Positions 14,939-23,620 of a stretch of DNA of 64,000 nt are shown in pieces. Both the position numbers and the translations under genes were made by a program. The stretch lies in assembly GCF_030020805.1 (NCBI RefSeq), contig NZ_CP125098.1, positions 6,719,501 through 6,783,500 of the forward strand, written 5' to 3'. The stretch's first letter is position 1. Every line of letters begins with the position of its first letter. The DNA comes from Paenibacillus sp. RC67 (lineage in GTDB: Bacteria; Bacillota; Bacilli; Paenibacillales; NBRC-103111). Under the pieces are notes generated by a model. It saw only the letters and a program-made list of their open reading frames with translations. It ran no database searches and had not been told where the DNA came from.

Positions 14939-16318
14939 TTAACCAGCTACAAACCCCATACGCGCTTCCGATTGCGGGGTATGCCATTGCTGTGTTTTTT
15001 CCTTATTCAGCTCGGCCTTCATATCACCGATCAGCTTCTGAATATTCACTTCAGGCTCATAGTGCTTCTGCAATGCTGCCGATACATGCAGCTCGTTGAG
15101 CTGTGCGAAGGTAAAACCGTCCGTTAGCTGGGCCGCCCTCTCCGCTTCTTCTGGCCCGATAATCTCGGATAGCTGCTTCAGCGTCAAGTAACGCCGTCTC
15201 AGCGCCTCGTCCGGCAGCTTGATTTCATAGGCTCTATCGAAGCGACCTGCGCGATTCATCAAGGCCGGATCTATATGCTCGGGATAGTTGGTCGTGCCGA
15301 TGAGAAATATGCCTTCCTTTGAAGTTGCTCCATCCAAAGTATTCAAGAAAAAAGAACGCACCTGCTCCGGCATCGAATCGATATCCTCAATGACGAGAAC
15401 CATCGGCGCCATTTTCACAGCGGATTCGAACGCTTCTTGAATCGTATAGCTGCATGTATGCTCCGTAATTTGCCAATAAGCTACAGGAGCTTCAACACTG
15501 CCCGCAATCGACTTGACCAGTGTCGTCTTCCCGTTCCCAGGCTTGCCGTACAACAAGATTCCCCTCTTATACGGAATACGGTACGTTTGGAAAAACTGCC
15601 GATCACGCGAAAAAAACTGATCAATCGACCGATAAATATCCTGCTTCAGCGACTCGCTCATAATGACCTCTTCCCGGCTTACGGTCCGTGTGATAGGCTC
15701 CCGGTGTTGGTCAAGTCCGTTCCGGTTATCGGTAAAAACCGTCACATGCCGGCGGTCGTTCTCTCTTTGCCGCTGCCGCATGTAAGAGAGAAATCGTCCT
15801 AAGCTGAAATCGTCCACAGCAAACAAATATTCCTCGCAAAAAATTCCATTCTGGCGGAATACGGGGATTCGAGCCAATGCAACGCCATAGGACCGATAGG
15901 CGAATACATTGTTGCGTGCAGCTGGAAAGATGCGATACCCTGAAATCCCTTGCTGTTCTCCTTGATAGGAGAAAGCCTTGGATTCCACTCGGTCATAAAT
16001 GACCGCCACATGGTCAATCTCACTGCTTCCCGAGCGGACGTCCTCATCGAGCATATCCCAGATTTCGTTGCCGTAATCATCCTTCACATACATTTGAAAC
16101 GGTGTTCCATACTGGGTTTCCAGCTCCTGCTGAATGCGATCAATAGCAACAGCTGTGTCAAAATATTTAGGAAGCTCCTGACGCGAGCTTGCTTTCATGC
16201 TGATGATAAAGCGCTCGTGATTATGGATGGGATGATTACTATTGCATACATCTCCATTGGGTCTTTTACTAAGTGCGGCTTCATCTCCCGGCTTGTAGCC
16301 GTTAGTCCAATCGATCAT
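14939..16318 (-). CDS. AAA ATPase (BCS1-like) encoded with rtcB
   Basis: A 459-residue protein. The N-terminal 190 residues show no recognised domain. An AAA module follows with Walker A LLYGKPGNGKTTLVKSIAG, Walker B MVLVIEDIDS, sensor-1 LIGTTNYPE and the Arg-finger segment LMNRAGRFDRAYEI. ATG 16318 follows GGGG by seven bases and lies two bases after the rtcB stop, so the two genes are translationally coupled. The arrangement suggests that the ATPase remodels RtcB, its RNA substrate or a ribosome complex (inference). It is not an RtcR-type sigma-54 activator: the GAFTGA loop is absent. Confidence 0.85.
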   Translation of the reverse strand: MIDWTNGYKPGDEAALSKRPNGDVCNSNHPIHNHERFIISMKASSRQELPKYFDTAVAIDRIQQELETQYGTPFQMYVKDDYGNEIWDMLDEDVRSGSSEIDHVAVIYDRVESKAFSYQGEQQGISGYRIFPAARNNVFAYRSYGVALARIPVFRQNGIFCEEYLFAVDDFSLGRFLSYMRQRQRENDRRHVTVFTDNRNGLDQHREPITRTVSREEVIMSESLKQDIYRSIDQFFSRDRQFFQTYRIPYKRGILLYGKPGNGKTTLVKSIAGSVEAPVAYWQITEHTCSYTIQEAFESAVKMAPMVLVIEDIDSMPEQVRSFFLNTLDGATSKEGIFLIGTTNYPEHIDPALMNRAGRFDRAYEIKLPDEALRRRYLTLKQLSEIIGPEEAERAAQLTDGFTFAQLNELHVSAALQKHYEPEVNIQKLIGDMKAELNKEKTQQWHTPQSEARMGFVAG

Positions 16319-16320
16319 GC

Positions 16321-17757
16321 TTACACCCCTTTCACAGCGGCTAGTGGCTTGCATTTCGCCACAACGGAAGCTAATCCAGCTCCCACGACGCTGTCAATAA
16401 TTTGGTCTACATCTTTGTAGGCTTGAGGCGACTCATCGATGAGGGATTCGAGCATCCGCTGATTTACGACAATCTCATCTTCCTGGCCTACACGCAGCGA
16501 GGACTCGAACTGGTCCAGCGTAACGAGCCGTTTCGTCGCACTGCATGACCTAATGCGACCTGCTCCGTGACAGATGGAGTAATAATTGCGCTTGCCTTCA
16601 GATCTGCCGACCATAATGTAGGAAGCCGTGCCCATGGACCCCGGAATGAGCGCAGGGTGCCCCGTCTCACGATAAGGAATGGGATTGTCGGGATGCTGCG
16701 GCGGAAGCGCACGGGTTGCCCCTTTGCGGTGTACGAACAGCGACTTGCCGTCATGCTGCTCCTCCCAGGCGTAGTTATGCATCAAATCATACAATGTGCT
16801 CATTTCAAACTTGGGTCCGAACACTTCCTTCCCTGCCTCGCGTATACCGTATGCGATCAAATGCCGGTTCACTACCGCATAATTCAATGCGGAGTACATC
16901 AGATTTACGTAAGCTTGTGCGCTTTCGCTTTCCAGAGGAGCGAACATCAGCTTCGGATCTGATGTGCCGAGCCCGCTGCGGCGCATCGTTTTGAGCATTT
17001 CGCTGCTGCAGAACTGATTCACAGCCCCGCCCCAGGCACGCGATCCAGAGTGGATCATGATGACCACCTGTCCGTCGCTGAGTCCCCACTGCTCGGCAAT
17101 ATCGCGATGCTCCTTGTCGATTTCCAGTGCCTGGATCTCGGCAAAATGATTACCATTGCCGAGGGTACCAAGCTGACGGTGAGACCGATGCCATACCATG
17201 TCCGGCAGCCGTTCCAAATAAGCTTCGTCGAAGCCGAATTTGCCGCACTCAACCCGCTCCAGCGAAGTTGCCTTACGCGGCGTATAGCCATCCGGTACAT
17301 ACTTTTTCGGAAGGCCGTACAAGCCTTTGCGGATGACATGCTCCAGCCGGATATCGGAGAAATGCCCTCGCGTTTGCTCCTCCACCGGCAAATGCCGCTC
17401 AATCGCCTTAACCAGCTTGCGTCGAAGCTTGACGTCGCGAAGCTCATCGCGATGCAAGTTGGTCAAATGCAGCCGCATCCCGCAGCCGATATCGCTGCCA
17501 ACAATCGACGGGGATACATACCCGTTCTCCGTATCCCATATGGCTGTAGTTCCAATGCAAGTGCCGACGCCTACATGCACGTCTGGCGTGTAGCTCATAT
17601 ACATCGTGTTCGGAATTTGCAGGTTGTTGTTGGCCATGTCGAACACTTTATAATCCAGTCCGGCGAACAGCTGCTCCCCGGCATAGACATGCAGATTTCC
17701 AGCTGGGAGCTGCACCTGCCTGTAAAAGCTGTTAATTTGGTTATTACTTGTTTCCAT
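16321..17757 (-). CDS. rtcB: RNA-splicing/repair ligase RtcB
   Basis: A 478-residue GTP-dependent ligase that joins 2',3'-cyclic phosphate or 3'-phosphate RNA ends to 5'-OH ends. All family motifs can be seen: VGSDIGCGMR with the Mn-binding Asp and Cys, LGNGNHFAEIQ, IMIHSGSRAWG, HRKGATRA, PGSMGTASYI and SICHGAGRIRS, whose His is the guanylated nucleophile. AGAGGA lies ten bases before ATG 17757. The gene has a long structured leader with its own promoter and a terminator. The neighbour is an AAA ATPase in place of the usual archease or RtcA. Confidence 0.95.
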   Translation of the reverse strand: METSNNQINSFYRQVQLPAGNLHVYAGEQLFAGLDYKVFDMANNNLQIPNTMYMSYTPDVHVGVGTCIGTTAIWDTENGYVSPSIVGSDIGCGMRLHLTNLHRDELRDVKLRRKLVKAIERHLPVEEQTRGHFSDIRLEHVIRKGLYGLPKKYVPDGYTPRKATSLERVECGKFGFDEAYLERLPDMVWHRSHRQLGTLGNGNHFAEIQALEIDKEHRDIAEQWGLSDGQVVIMIHSGSRAWGGAVNQFCSSEMLKTMRRSGLGTSDPKLMFAPLESESAQAYVNLMYSALNYAVVNRHLIAYGIREAGKEVFGPKFEMSTLYDLMHNYAWEEQHDGKSLFVHRKGATRALPPQHPDNPIPYRETGHPALIPGSMGTASYIMVGRSEGKRNYYSICHGAGRIRSCSATKRLVTLDQFESSLRVGQEDEIVVNQRMLESLIDESPQAYKDVDQIIDSVVGAGLASVVAKCKPLAAVKGV

Positions 17758-17843
17758 TGTTTATTTATCCTCTCTTCGTTTGCATTCTTGAAAATGAAAA
17801 TGTAGCATGGTTCGGGCTCTTCCTCCCTCTTTTTCCAAACGAC

Positions 17844-17879
17844 AAAAAACCGTGGTGCTCCACAGAAGCCCACGGTTTA
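17844..17879 (-). terminator. Leader terminator upstream of rtcB
   Basis: On the minus strand AAACCGTGG pairs with CCACGGTTT around a 14-base loop and runs into TTTTTTG. It lies 87 bases before the rtcB start codon and downstream of the leader promoter, so rtcB is probably controlled by transcription attenuation. Confidence 0.8.
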
Positions 17880-17956
17880 GTTCAAATGCATATATGACTG
17901 TACTTATAGCCGAATCATGCCAGTCACGCCACGCGTGCCAGGATTCATCAGTTAAA

Positions 17957-18040
17957 TCAGCTTGCATCAGGCCCGTAGAGGCCAATAATGGAATCGATAG
18001 GTTTATTCAGTTGTGTTCTCAGTCTGTTCAGTCGGATCAT
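17957..18040 (-). CDS. Putative 27-residue leader peptide of rtcB
   Basis: AAAGGAGG stands nine bases before ATG 18040 (another ATG at 18046 is only three bases away). The product begins MIRLNRLRTQLNKPIDSII and ends GLYGPDAS. The codons for SIIGLY (near 17978-17989) are complementary to the Shine-Dalgarno and start codon (18042-18053) at 11 of 12 positions plus one G-U pair. The ORF lies between the promoter and the leader terminator. I infer a regulatory leader peptide; no homologue is known to me. Confidence 0.5.
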   Translation of the reverse strand: MIRLNRLRTQLNKPIDSIIGLYGPDAS

Positions 18041-18075
18041 GATCATTGGCCTCCTTTCACATTCAAGATATGGTT

Positions 18076-18105
18076 ATGATATACGCCATAGGTAAACTTT
18101 GTCAA
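18076..18105 (-). promoter_or_regulatory. Sigma-A promoter of the rtcB leader
   Basis: On the minus strand TTGACA (18105-18100) and TATCAT (18081-18076) are 18 bases apart. Transcription would start about 310 bases before the rtcB start codon. Confidence 0.75.
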
Positions 18106-18155
18106 CACATAAATAAAAAATATTTATTGGTTATATTAAAACTTTCTATTGATTA

Positions 18156-20111
18156 TTAAACCTTCTTTCGATGCGTCAAATAAGGATACAGCAGTATGAG
18201 ACCCAAAACATACAATGCAAACGCAAAATAAGCAGGAAGCAAATGGATGAAGTCAGTATACCCAATCGTCCAATGGACGCTAAAGCCAGCCAAAAAGCCA
18301 GGTAATCCACCAATCAAAAACGTCCACCATAACCAGCGACGCCCCTGACTTACTCCCCACAGTGCTGCGCCAAGCAGTGCGATCGCATTAGAAAATAACG
18401 CTCCCCCAAATCCCGCTCGATCATGCGCAATCAAGGGAATCAGCCGGTCATTTATCTCCGACAGCATCTCAGGAGTAGCACATAAATACTTCAAGTCCTC
18501 GGGGACAAACACTCGAGTTATCCCTACCAAGGAAATAACAAGACCTCCTATCGCAAGAGAAAAGCCTAGCACTACCATCATCAGCTGCCCCCACTGGGCT
18601 CTCCTCCAAATTCGGTCGTTATACAAATTGGGAGGCTCAAGAGAAGGCTTCTCCGCTCGCCCTCTCATAGAGAGAATAAACATCGGCAGCAGCAGTGCCG
18701 CCACCAGAGCATGCAGCGGGTCGAAGTAACCGTAGCCTAAATAGAGAAAGAAGCTGCTGAACCCGATGACACCTGATGTCATGAGCGCCGTCTTCGCCCA
18801 ATGAGATCCTTGACGCAAACCGTAATAAGCAAACTGAAAATAAAGGATGCCAATGGATATCATCGTTCCGGCTAAAGTAACTCTATCATGAGACATGAAA
18901 CGCAGCAGCAGCGGGTTCACCTGCATGAGAGTCGGAGGGTCCATCCCGAGAAACAATATGTCATAAGGCAGCATGACCGTGCTCGCCGCTATCAGCCATG
19001 CCAGTATGCCACCAAGCACCATCCCTGTACCCAACAAGCACATCCAGCCCCAATTGGACCAAAAAGATGGCTTTTCGGCACATTCTGCTTCATCACATCT
19101 ATTCTCATCTGTAATCCGCTCGTGGATGACAGCTTCATTGATCCGTTTGGGCAGCCCAGGACCTGCATACACCAAGCCACTGTGAAGCTGAATGTAATCA
19201 GCTCCTGCTCTCATTAATTCCAAAGCATCCTGTGGTTCATGAACGCCTCCCGTTGCAATTATCGGTATTTCGGCACCACACAACTGCCTTAATAGAGCTA
19301 TTTTATCCAGGCTGGGCTGTTTGCCTGCTTTTCCAACGACGGCTGCTTCCTCCGTCTTAAACGTCTCTCCGATTACAATACCGTCCCAATGCTCGATGCG
19401 CATTTGCATCAATACTTTAGATAGCAGCTCATGAGGATAATCAAGCGGAACATACAATAGCATCGGCTTGGCTTCATTGCCAACTTCCCGCGCCCCCTCT
19501 TTTCCCGCTCGAACAATCCTTTCGAGATGGTCTACTGTCTCTTCCGCTGACCACTGCTCATTCAACGAGTCTATATAAAAAGCGGCCGCATAAGGCCGCA
19601 ATGCTTCCATAAGCTGCTTCTGCTCCTGCAGTGCTTCATCTGGCATCCACCCTCGACGACTGCTCGTCCTTATCATCAACGGAAGCGAATGTCCCTGCTT
19701 ACGCTGTAGCTTAAGAACAGTATCCGCAACGCCCACAAATAGATCATCCAGAGGATAGAAGATCGCTTCCTGCTCATCATCACGTTGGATAGACTGATCG
19801 CTTGCGGTCGGCTGCATCGTGACAGGTCCGATCTCAATAAAGCCAATACCGAATTGAGCGATTGCCCCGTGCGCAGTACCGTCCGGATCCAAGCTTCCTG
19901 ACAAACCAACAGGATAAAGCAGCCGTATTCCCGCCAAATGGCTTTCCAGTATAGGTGAAGACTCCATATGCCCAAGCGTACGTATGACCAGACTTCCACC
20001 GGGCAATCGGCTCAAAGTTCCCATAGCTTTTAAAGTGAAATCCCTGGCTATCCTTGAAGGCAACCGGAACAGCACAGGGCGAAACAAGGTTTGATAAGAC
20101 CAATCCGGCAT
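18156..20111 (-). CDS. Dihydroorotate-dehydrogenase-like barrel fused to a polytopic membrane domain
   Basis: A 651-residue protein. Residues 1-330 resemble a class 2 dihydroorotate dehydrogenase (N-terminal FRPVLFRLPSRIARDF, FMN-phosphate segment IIATGGVHEPQDALELM and AGADYIQLHSGLVYAGPGL). The catalytic Ser region with the usual N-S-S-P-N pattern is not found. Residues 355-650 hold about eight hydrophobic helices, not part of PyrD. ATG 20111 follows GGAG by nine bases. There are no pyrimidine genes around. The barrel probably binds FMN, but orotate formation is doubtful; a redox or sensing role at the membrane is inference. Confidence 0.75.
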   Translation of the reverse strand: MPDWSYQTLFRPVLFRLPSRIARDFTLKAMGTLSRLPGGSLVIRTLGHMESSPILESHLAGIRLLYPVGLSGSLDPDGTAHGAIAQFGIGFIEIGPVTMQPTASDQSIQRDDEQEAIFYPLDDLFVGVADTVLKLQRKQGHSLPLMIRTSSRRGWMPDEALQEQKQLMEALRPYAAAFYIDSLNEQWSAEETVDHLERIVRAGKEGAREVGNEAKPMLLYVPLDYPHELLSKVLMQMRIEHWDGIVIGETFKTEEAAVVGKAGKQPSLDKIALLRQLCGAEIPIIATGGVHEPQDALELMRAGADYIQLHSGLVYAGPGLPKRINEAVIHERITDENRCDEAECAEKPSFWSNWGWMCLLGTGMVLGGILAWLIAASTVMLPYDILFLGMDPPTLMQVNPLLLRFMSHDRVTLAGTMISIGILYFQFAYYGLRQGSHWAKTALMTSGVIGFSSFFLYLGYGYFDPLHALVAALLLPMFILSMRGRAEKPSLEPPNLYNDRIWRRAQWGQLMMVVLGFSLAIGGLVISLVGITRVFVPEDLKYLCATPEMLSEINDRLIPLIAHDRAGFGGALFSNAIALLGAALWGVSQGRRWLWWTFLIGGLPGFLAGFSVHWTIGYTDFIHLLPAYFAFALYVLGLILLYPYLTHRKKV

Positions 20112-20321
20112 AAGTAAACACTCCAAACCAACATCGTTATGTATAGATAGTCAGCTACATATTCCACAATTTAACACAGGTTTCCTCTATTGCCCATTCC
20201 TCATCTTAGGATAAAAATAAGCTAACCCCTCAGCAACGAATTGCTTCTAGAGCTAGCTGAAGACTTTTAACAACGGATATTAGGATATCGAGCAATGACC
20301 TAGCATTCAACCTATTCGTTC

Positions 20322-21098
20322 TCAGCCCTCCACCATCTTTGTACGCCGCACCCAGCCGTTGGCATTTAACAACAAGAGCGCATAAGCCAAAAGCAGCCCG
20401 GCCGCTCCCCATGCCATATACCCCAAAGTCATATTACCTGGATTAGCAATACCTATTGCAACAAGAGCCCATACCGTTACAAGCATATAGAACGCATCTT
20501 TGTAGCGAAATCCGACCAGAAGACTGAGCAGAGAGGCGACCAAAATCAGCAATACCGTCCAGAACGTTTCGGAGAGTCCGAAGCCGTTCCATCCATTAGC
20601 GTATAAAACAACGGAGAAGTTCACTAGGGTAGCAACGGAAACCCAGCCTAAGTAAATACTAAAGGGAACTTGTACCCACCAACGGATAGCATTATCTGAC
20701 GACCAGCCGTTCTGTCGGGTATTTAGGTAAATGACAGCCAACGATACCAAAAGCCCTAGCATGGCAAATAACGAAGATGTAATATTCAAGCTCTGCCAAA
20801 CCAAAATCCAGCTAATGTTAAAAAAGCAGCTTACACCGAACCACGGTCCAATCGATCGTATTTCGTCATGTACCCGCTTCGATGGTAAAAATTGAACGAC
20901 TACAAAACCAAGCAGCAGCGCATAAATAACCCCCCAGATTGCAAAAGCGTACGGTGCCGGCGTTATTTTCACAGGAAACATCGCCGATATTTCCCCTGTC
21001 GTCAGCCCTTTGACAGGCTGGGTTTCAGCAAAGCGGTTCACTAGTAGTACTACGACTAGAGCCACAACGTTATACCAGCGAAGCAAGGTCTCGAACAT
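20322..21098 (-). CDS. TspO/MBR-like tryptophan-rich membrane protein
   Basis: About 258 residues with seven hydrophobic helices and many Trp (IWGVIYALLLGFV, WILVWQSLN, WGAAGLLLAYALLLL). The motif TPAPYAFAIWGVIY resembles the first helix of TspO/MBR tryptophan-rich sensory proteins, but this protein is longer than the usual 150-160 residues. Relatives bind porphyrins or other hydrophobic ligands. ATG 21098 follows GGAGGG by eight bases; a GTG nine bases upstream is too close. Its function here is not shown by neighbours. Confidence 0.6.
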   Translation of the reverse strand: MFETLLRWYNVVALVVVLLVNRFAETQPVKGLTTGEISAMFPVKITPAPYAFAIWGVIYALLLGFVVVQFLPSKRVHDEIRSIGPWFGVSCFFNISWILVWQSLNITSSLFAMLGLLVSLAVIYLNTRQNGWSSDNAIRWWVQVPFSIYLGWVSVATLVNFSVVLYANGWNGFGLSETFWTVLLILVASLLSLLVGFRYKDAFYMLVTVWALVAIGIANPGNMTLGYMAWGAAGLLLAYALLLLNANGWVRRTKMVEG

Positions 21099-21319
21099 CG
21101 AATACACCCTCCTTTTATCTTAAAAAGATGACCACCGGGAACCGACAGCGAATCTCGTCTTATTGGACTACCTGTTACATATGTATGAGTCTTCCTTCGG
21201 TTACATGCCAAAGGCTAGTCCTATATGCATAAAAATAACTCCACAAAGTGGGGAGCCTTTAGCTTCGAGGTAGATTCAGGTACTTTACGGGGAGCAACGA
21301 AACTTATAATTGATATATG

Positions 21320-21364
21320 AAAAGCCCCTCACGATGAAGAAATGGCTCTTCTCGCAAGGGGCTT
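21320..21364 (-). terminator. Terminator after the Trm11-like gene
   Basis: On the minus strand AAGCCCCT and AGGGGCTT close a longer stem with an inner GAAGA/TCTTC pairing, followed by TTTTCATAT. A further short hairpin at 21237-21258 (CTCCAC/GTGGGGAG) lies downstream. The rest of 21099-21319 holds nothing I can name. Confidence 0.75.
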
Positions 21365-21376
21365 GCATGGATAACA

Positions 21377-22372
21377 TCAAATACCTACGATCACATGACG
21401 CACGAAGGTTCCTTTTTTTACAACGCACCTGTCGACTATGGTGAAGCCAGCAAGCGTTATTGCCTCATCGATAACTTCCGTAGCAATAACGACCACTTTG
21501 GCCGCCAATCGGCGGGCGCTTTGCAGCATTTCAAGCTGCTCCTCTGCTGGAAGAACGGAGCACAGATTATAAGGAAGATCGATGATAGCCGCATCGTAGT
21601 GGCCGGGGTGGGTTCGGATATCGCCTATGGCCACTACATCCGGGAAGCCGAAATGAGTCAGATTGGCCCGCGCTCCTCTTACAGCTAGCGGGTTGATATC
21701 GCGTCCGATAATGTCCACTCCCATGGACAGCGCCTCAATCAGCACCGTTCCGATTCCGCAGCACGGGTCGATAGCCTTCTTCCCTGCCGGTTGAGGGATA
21801 GCAATATTGGCGACAGCACGCGCTACGCGAGTGCTTAAGGCCGTTGAGTAATTTTGCGGCTTTTGATTGTGACGCAGCCATAAAGCTTCGTTCTTGGTAC
21901 AGGGGCCCAATACCCATCGTTCGCCTGTGTAAGCAATCCCGTACATCCGGTCAGGCTTGCGCATTTCGGCTTGTCCTCGGATATGGGAGCCAATCTGTCT
22001 TTCAACGGATCGCCTAGCGGCATAATCTAGGGAATCACCCGCTTCAACAAAGATAACCTTGAACGTCTCCCCGTTCCGTTGGAGCGATTCGGCTTCTCTT
22101 GCGACCTCATCCAAGCTTCCGCCTTCGATGAGGATTTCCAGACGCTGCTTGATAAAAGGGCTTCGGCTAACATCAATGCTGCGTACGCTTTCCAAAAAAC
22201 CTTTGTGACCTGGGTCAACTTCGAATAATGAACGCAGCTCAAGCAAGCATAGAGGCACCTCGTCCTCATGACAAACGTAGGTGTATAAGTATGATGATGA
22301 TGGCTTGTCAGCATGATGATCCATGAGTATATAGTCCCGTCCTTGTTTTTTGAAGTACATTGATTGTCTCAC
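21377..22372 (-). CDS. Trm11-like SAM-dependent RNA methyltransferase
   Basis: A 331-residue protein. The C-terminal half is a Rossmann methyltransferase with motif I KAIDPCCGIGTVLIEAL, GRDINPLAVRGARANL and motif IV IIDLPYNL, the pattern of N2-guanine or N6-adenine methylases of the Trm11 group. The N-terminal half may contain a THUMP-like RNA-binding domain but is poorly conserved. A tRNA guanosine is the likely target (inference). AGGAG stands six bases before GTG 22372; the ATG at 22378 touches the Shine-Dalgarno. It is transcribed alone. Confidence 0.75.
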   Translation of the reverse strand: MRQSMYFKKQGRDYILMDHHADKPSSSYLYTYVCHEDEVPLCLLELRSLFEVDPGHKGFLESVRSIDVSRSPFIKQRLEILIEGGSLDEVAREAESLQRNGETFKVIFVEAGDSLDYAARRSVERQIGSHIRGQAEMRKPDRMYGIAYTGERWVLGPCTKNEALWLRHNQKPQNYSTALSTRVARAVANIAIPQPAGKKAIDPCCGIGTVLIEALSMGVDIIGRDINPLAVRGARANLTHFGFPDVVAIGDIRTHPGHYDAAIIDLPYNLCSVLPAEEQLEMLQSARRLAAKVVVIATEVIDEAITLAGFTIVDRCVVKKGTFVRHVIVGI

Positions 22373-22516
22373 GCACATCTCCTGTTGTCCAATGCTCTTG
22401 GATTACTCCAGCATGACAACCATGATGACATCAAGGCAGCTCTATCCCATCTTCATATCGACTGACCTCAGTTGATTCCTCTCCTAATCTGCATTCCACC
22501 CGATTTTTCCCACATG

Positions 22517-22552
22517 AAAAACCGCATAGACCCAAGTGGGCTATACGGCTTT
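22517..22552 (-). terminator. Terminator of the mglBAC operon
   Basis: On the minus strand AAGCCGTATAGCCC pairs with GGGTCTATGCGGTT with one mismatch, followed by TTTTCATG. It begins seven bases after the mglC stop. Confidence 0.85.
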
Positions 22553-22558
22553 ATTCGT

Positions 22559-23569
22559 TTATTTTTTGGCCAAATATTTGCGGATATCAAAGGCTACCGC
22601 CGCTACGATAATCAATCCTTTAATAATCAACTGCCAATAAGGGCTGACGCCGATGAAGGTGAGTCCGTAGTTGATAACCCCAAAAATCAGTACGCCGACC
22701 AGTACCCCCGGTACCGTTCCGATTCCACCCGCTGTGGAAACCCCGCCGACGACGCATGCTGCAATCGCGTCCAACTCGTACATGTTCCCGTAATTATTCG
22801 TCGCACCGCCGGTTCTGGCTGCTTCCAGCACTCCGCCCAAACCATATAAAGCGCCTGCAAATGCATAAATGTACAATAAGTTCCGCTTCACGTTGATACC
22901 CGAAACGGTAGCAGCCTGAATGTTGCCGCCGATCGCATACATATTTTTGCCGAGCCTGGTCTTGTTGAAAACGAGCCAAACAATCAGGGCAACAGCAATC
23001 GCTATCAAGACGATATAAGGAATCGAATAAGAGCCTCCTGAACCAATATAGCCTGTGCCAATGTTCGTAAAATCTTTGCGCAGTCCGGCAATCGGCTGCG
23101 ATTCATTCGGCTTTAAGTCAAAATAAATGGAGTTCGCTCCATACACGATAACCATCATTCCCAAAGTAGCAATAAACGGTGGCACGCTAAGCCTTGAGAC
23201 AATCCAGCCGTTGAGCAGCCCTACAACAAGACCCGCGAGAATGCCGATAACGATCGGCGTCCATAGCGGCAAGTCTGGCATATCGGGAAAAAACCGCCGC
23301 GGGTAGTCCGACATTTGCAGCATCGAAGCCGATAGCACCGCAGTTAGACCGACAACACGGCCTGCCGACAAGTCGGTGCCACCGGTGATAAGAATAAACG
23401 CCATGCCCAGCGCGATAATCGCTCTAGTGGAGTTTTGCAGCAAAATATCTCGCAATATATCTATGGACAGAAACCTCGGGTCCGATATCGCAATCCCGAT
23501 AACCAGAACGATCAATACCATGTAGATGGCGTTCTGCGTTACAAAGTTGCCTACATTTTTTGTGTTCAT
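22559..23569 (-). CDS. mglC: Galactose/methyl-galactoside ABC permease MglC
   Basis: A 336-residue permease with about ten membrane helices in the RbsC/MglC family. Typical segments are GMAFILITGGTDLSAGRVVGL, SVPPFIATLGMMVIVYG and VVGGVSTAGGIGTVPGVLVG, close to enterobacterial MglC. AGGAGG lies seven bases before ATG 23569. It is the last gene of mglB-mglA-mglC and forms the channel for galactose or a related sugar. Confidence 0.92.
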   Translation of the reverse strand: MNTKNVGNFVTQNAIYMVLIVLVIGIAISDPRFLSIDILRDILLQNSTRAIIALGMAFILITGGTDLSAGRVVGLTAVLSASMLQMSDYPRRFFPDMPDLPLWTPIVIGILAGLVVGLLNGWIVSRLSVPPFIATLGMMVIVYGANSIYFDLKPNESQPIAGLRKDFTNIGTGYIGSGGSYSIPYIVLIAIAVALIVWLVFNKTRLGKNMYAIGGNIQAATVSGINVKRNLLYIYAFAGALYGLGGVLEAARTGGATNNYGNMYELDAIAACVVGGVSTAGGIGTVPGVLVGVLIFGVINYGLTFIGVSPYWQLIIKGLIIVAAVAFDIRKYLAKK

Positions 23570-23620
23570 TGTTGATCCTCCTAAGAGTTTTGCCGAAGGC
23601 AAAACTTTCTTCGTAAGCAG

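Noticed and set aside
17050..17805. 251-codon frame antisense to rtcB
   Set aside because: Antisense to all RtcB motifs and without a ribosome site.
17761..17985. Open frame that runs through the rtcB leader and ends just before rtcB
   Set aside because: It contains the leader terminator hairpin and has no Shine-Dalgarno at its start; a structured leader explains the region better.
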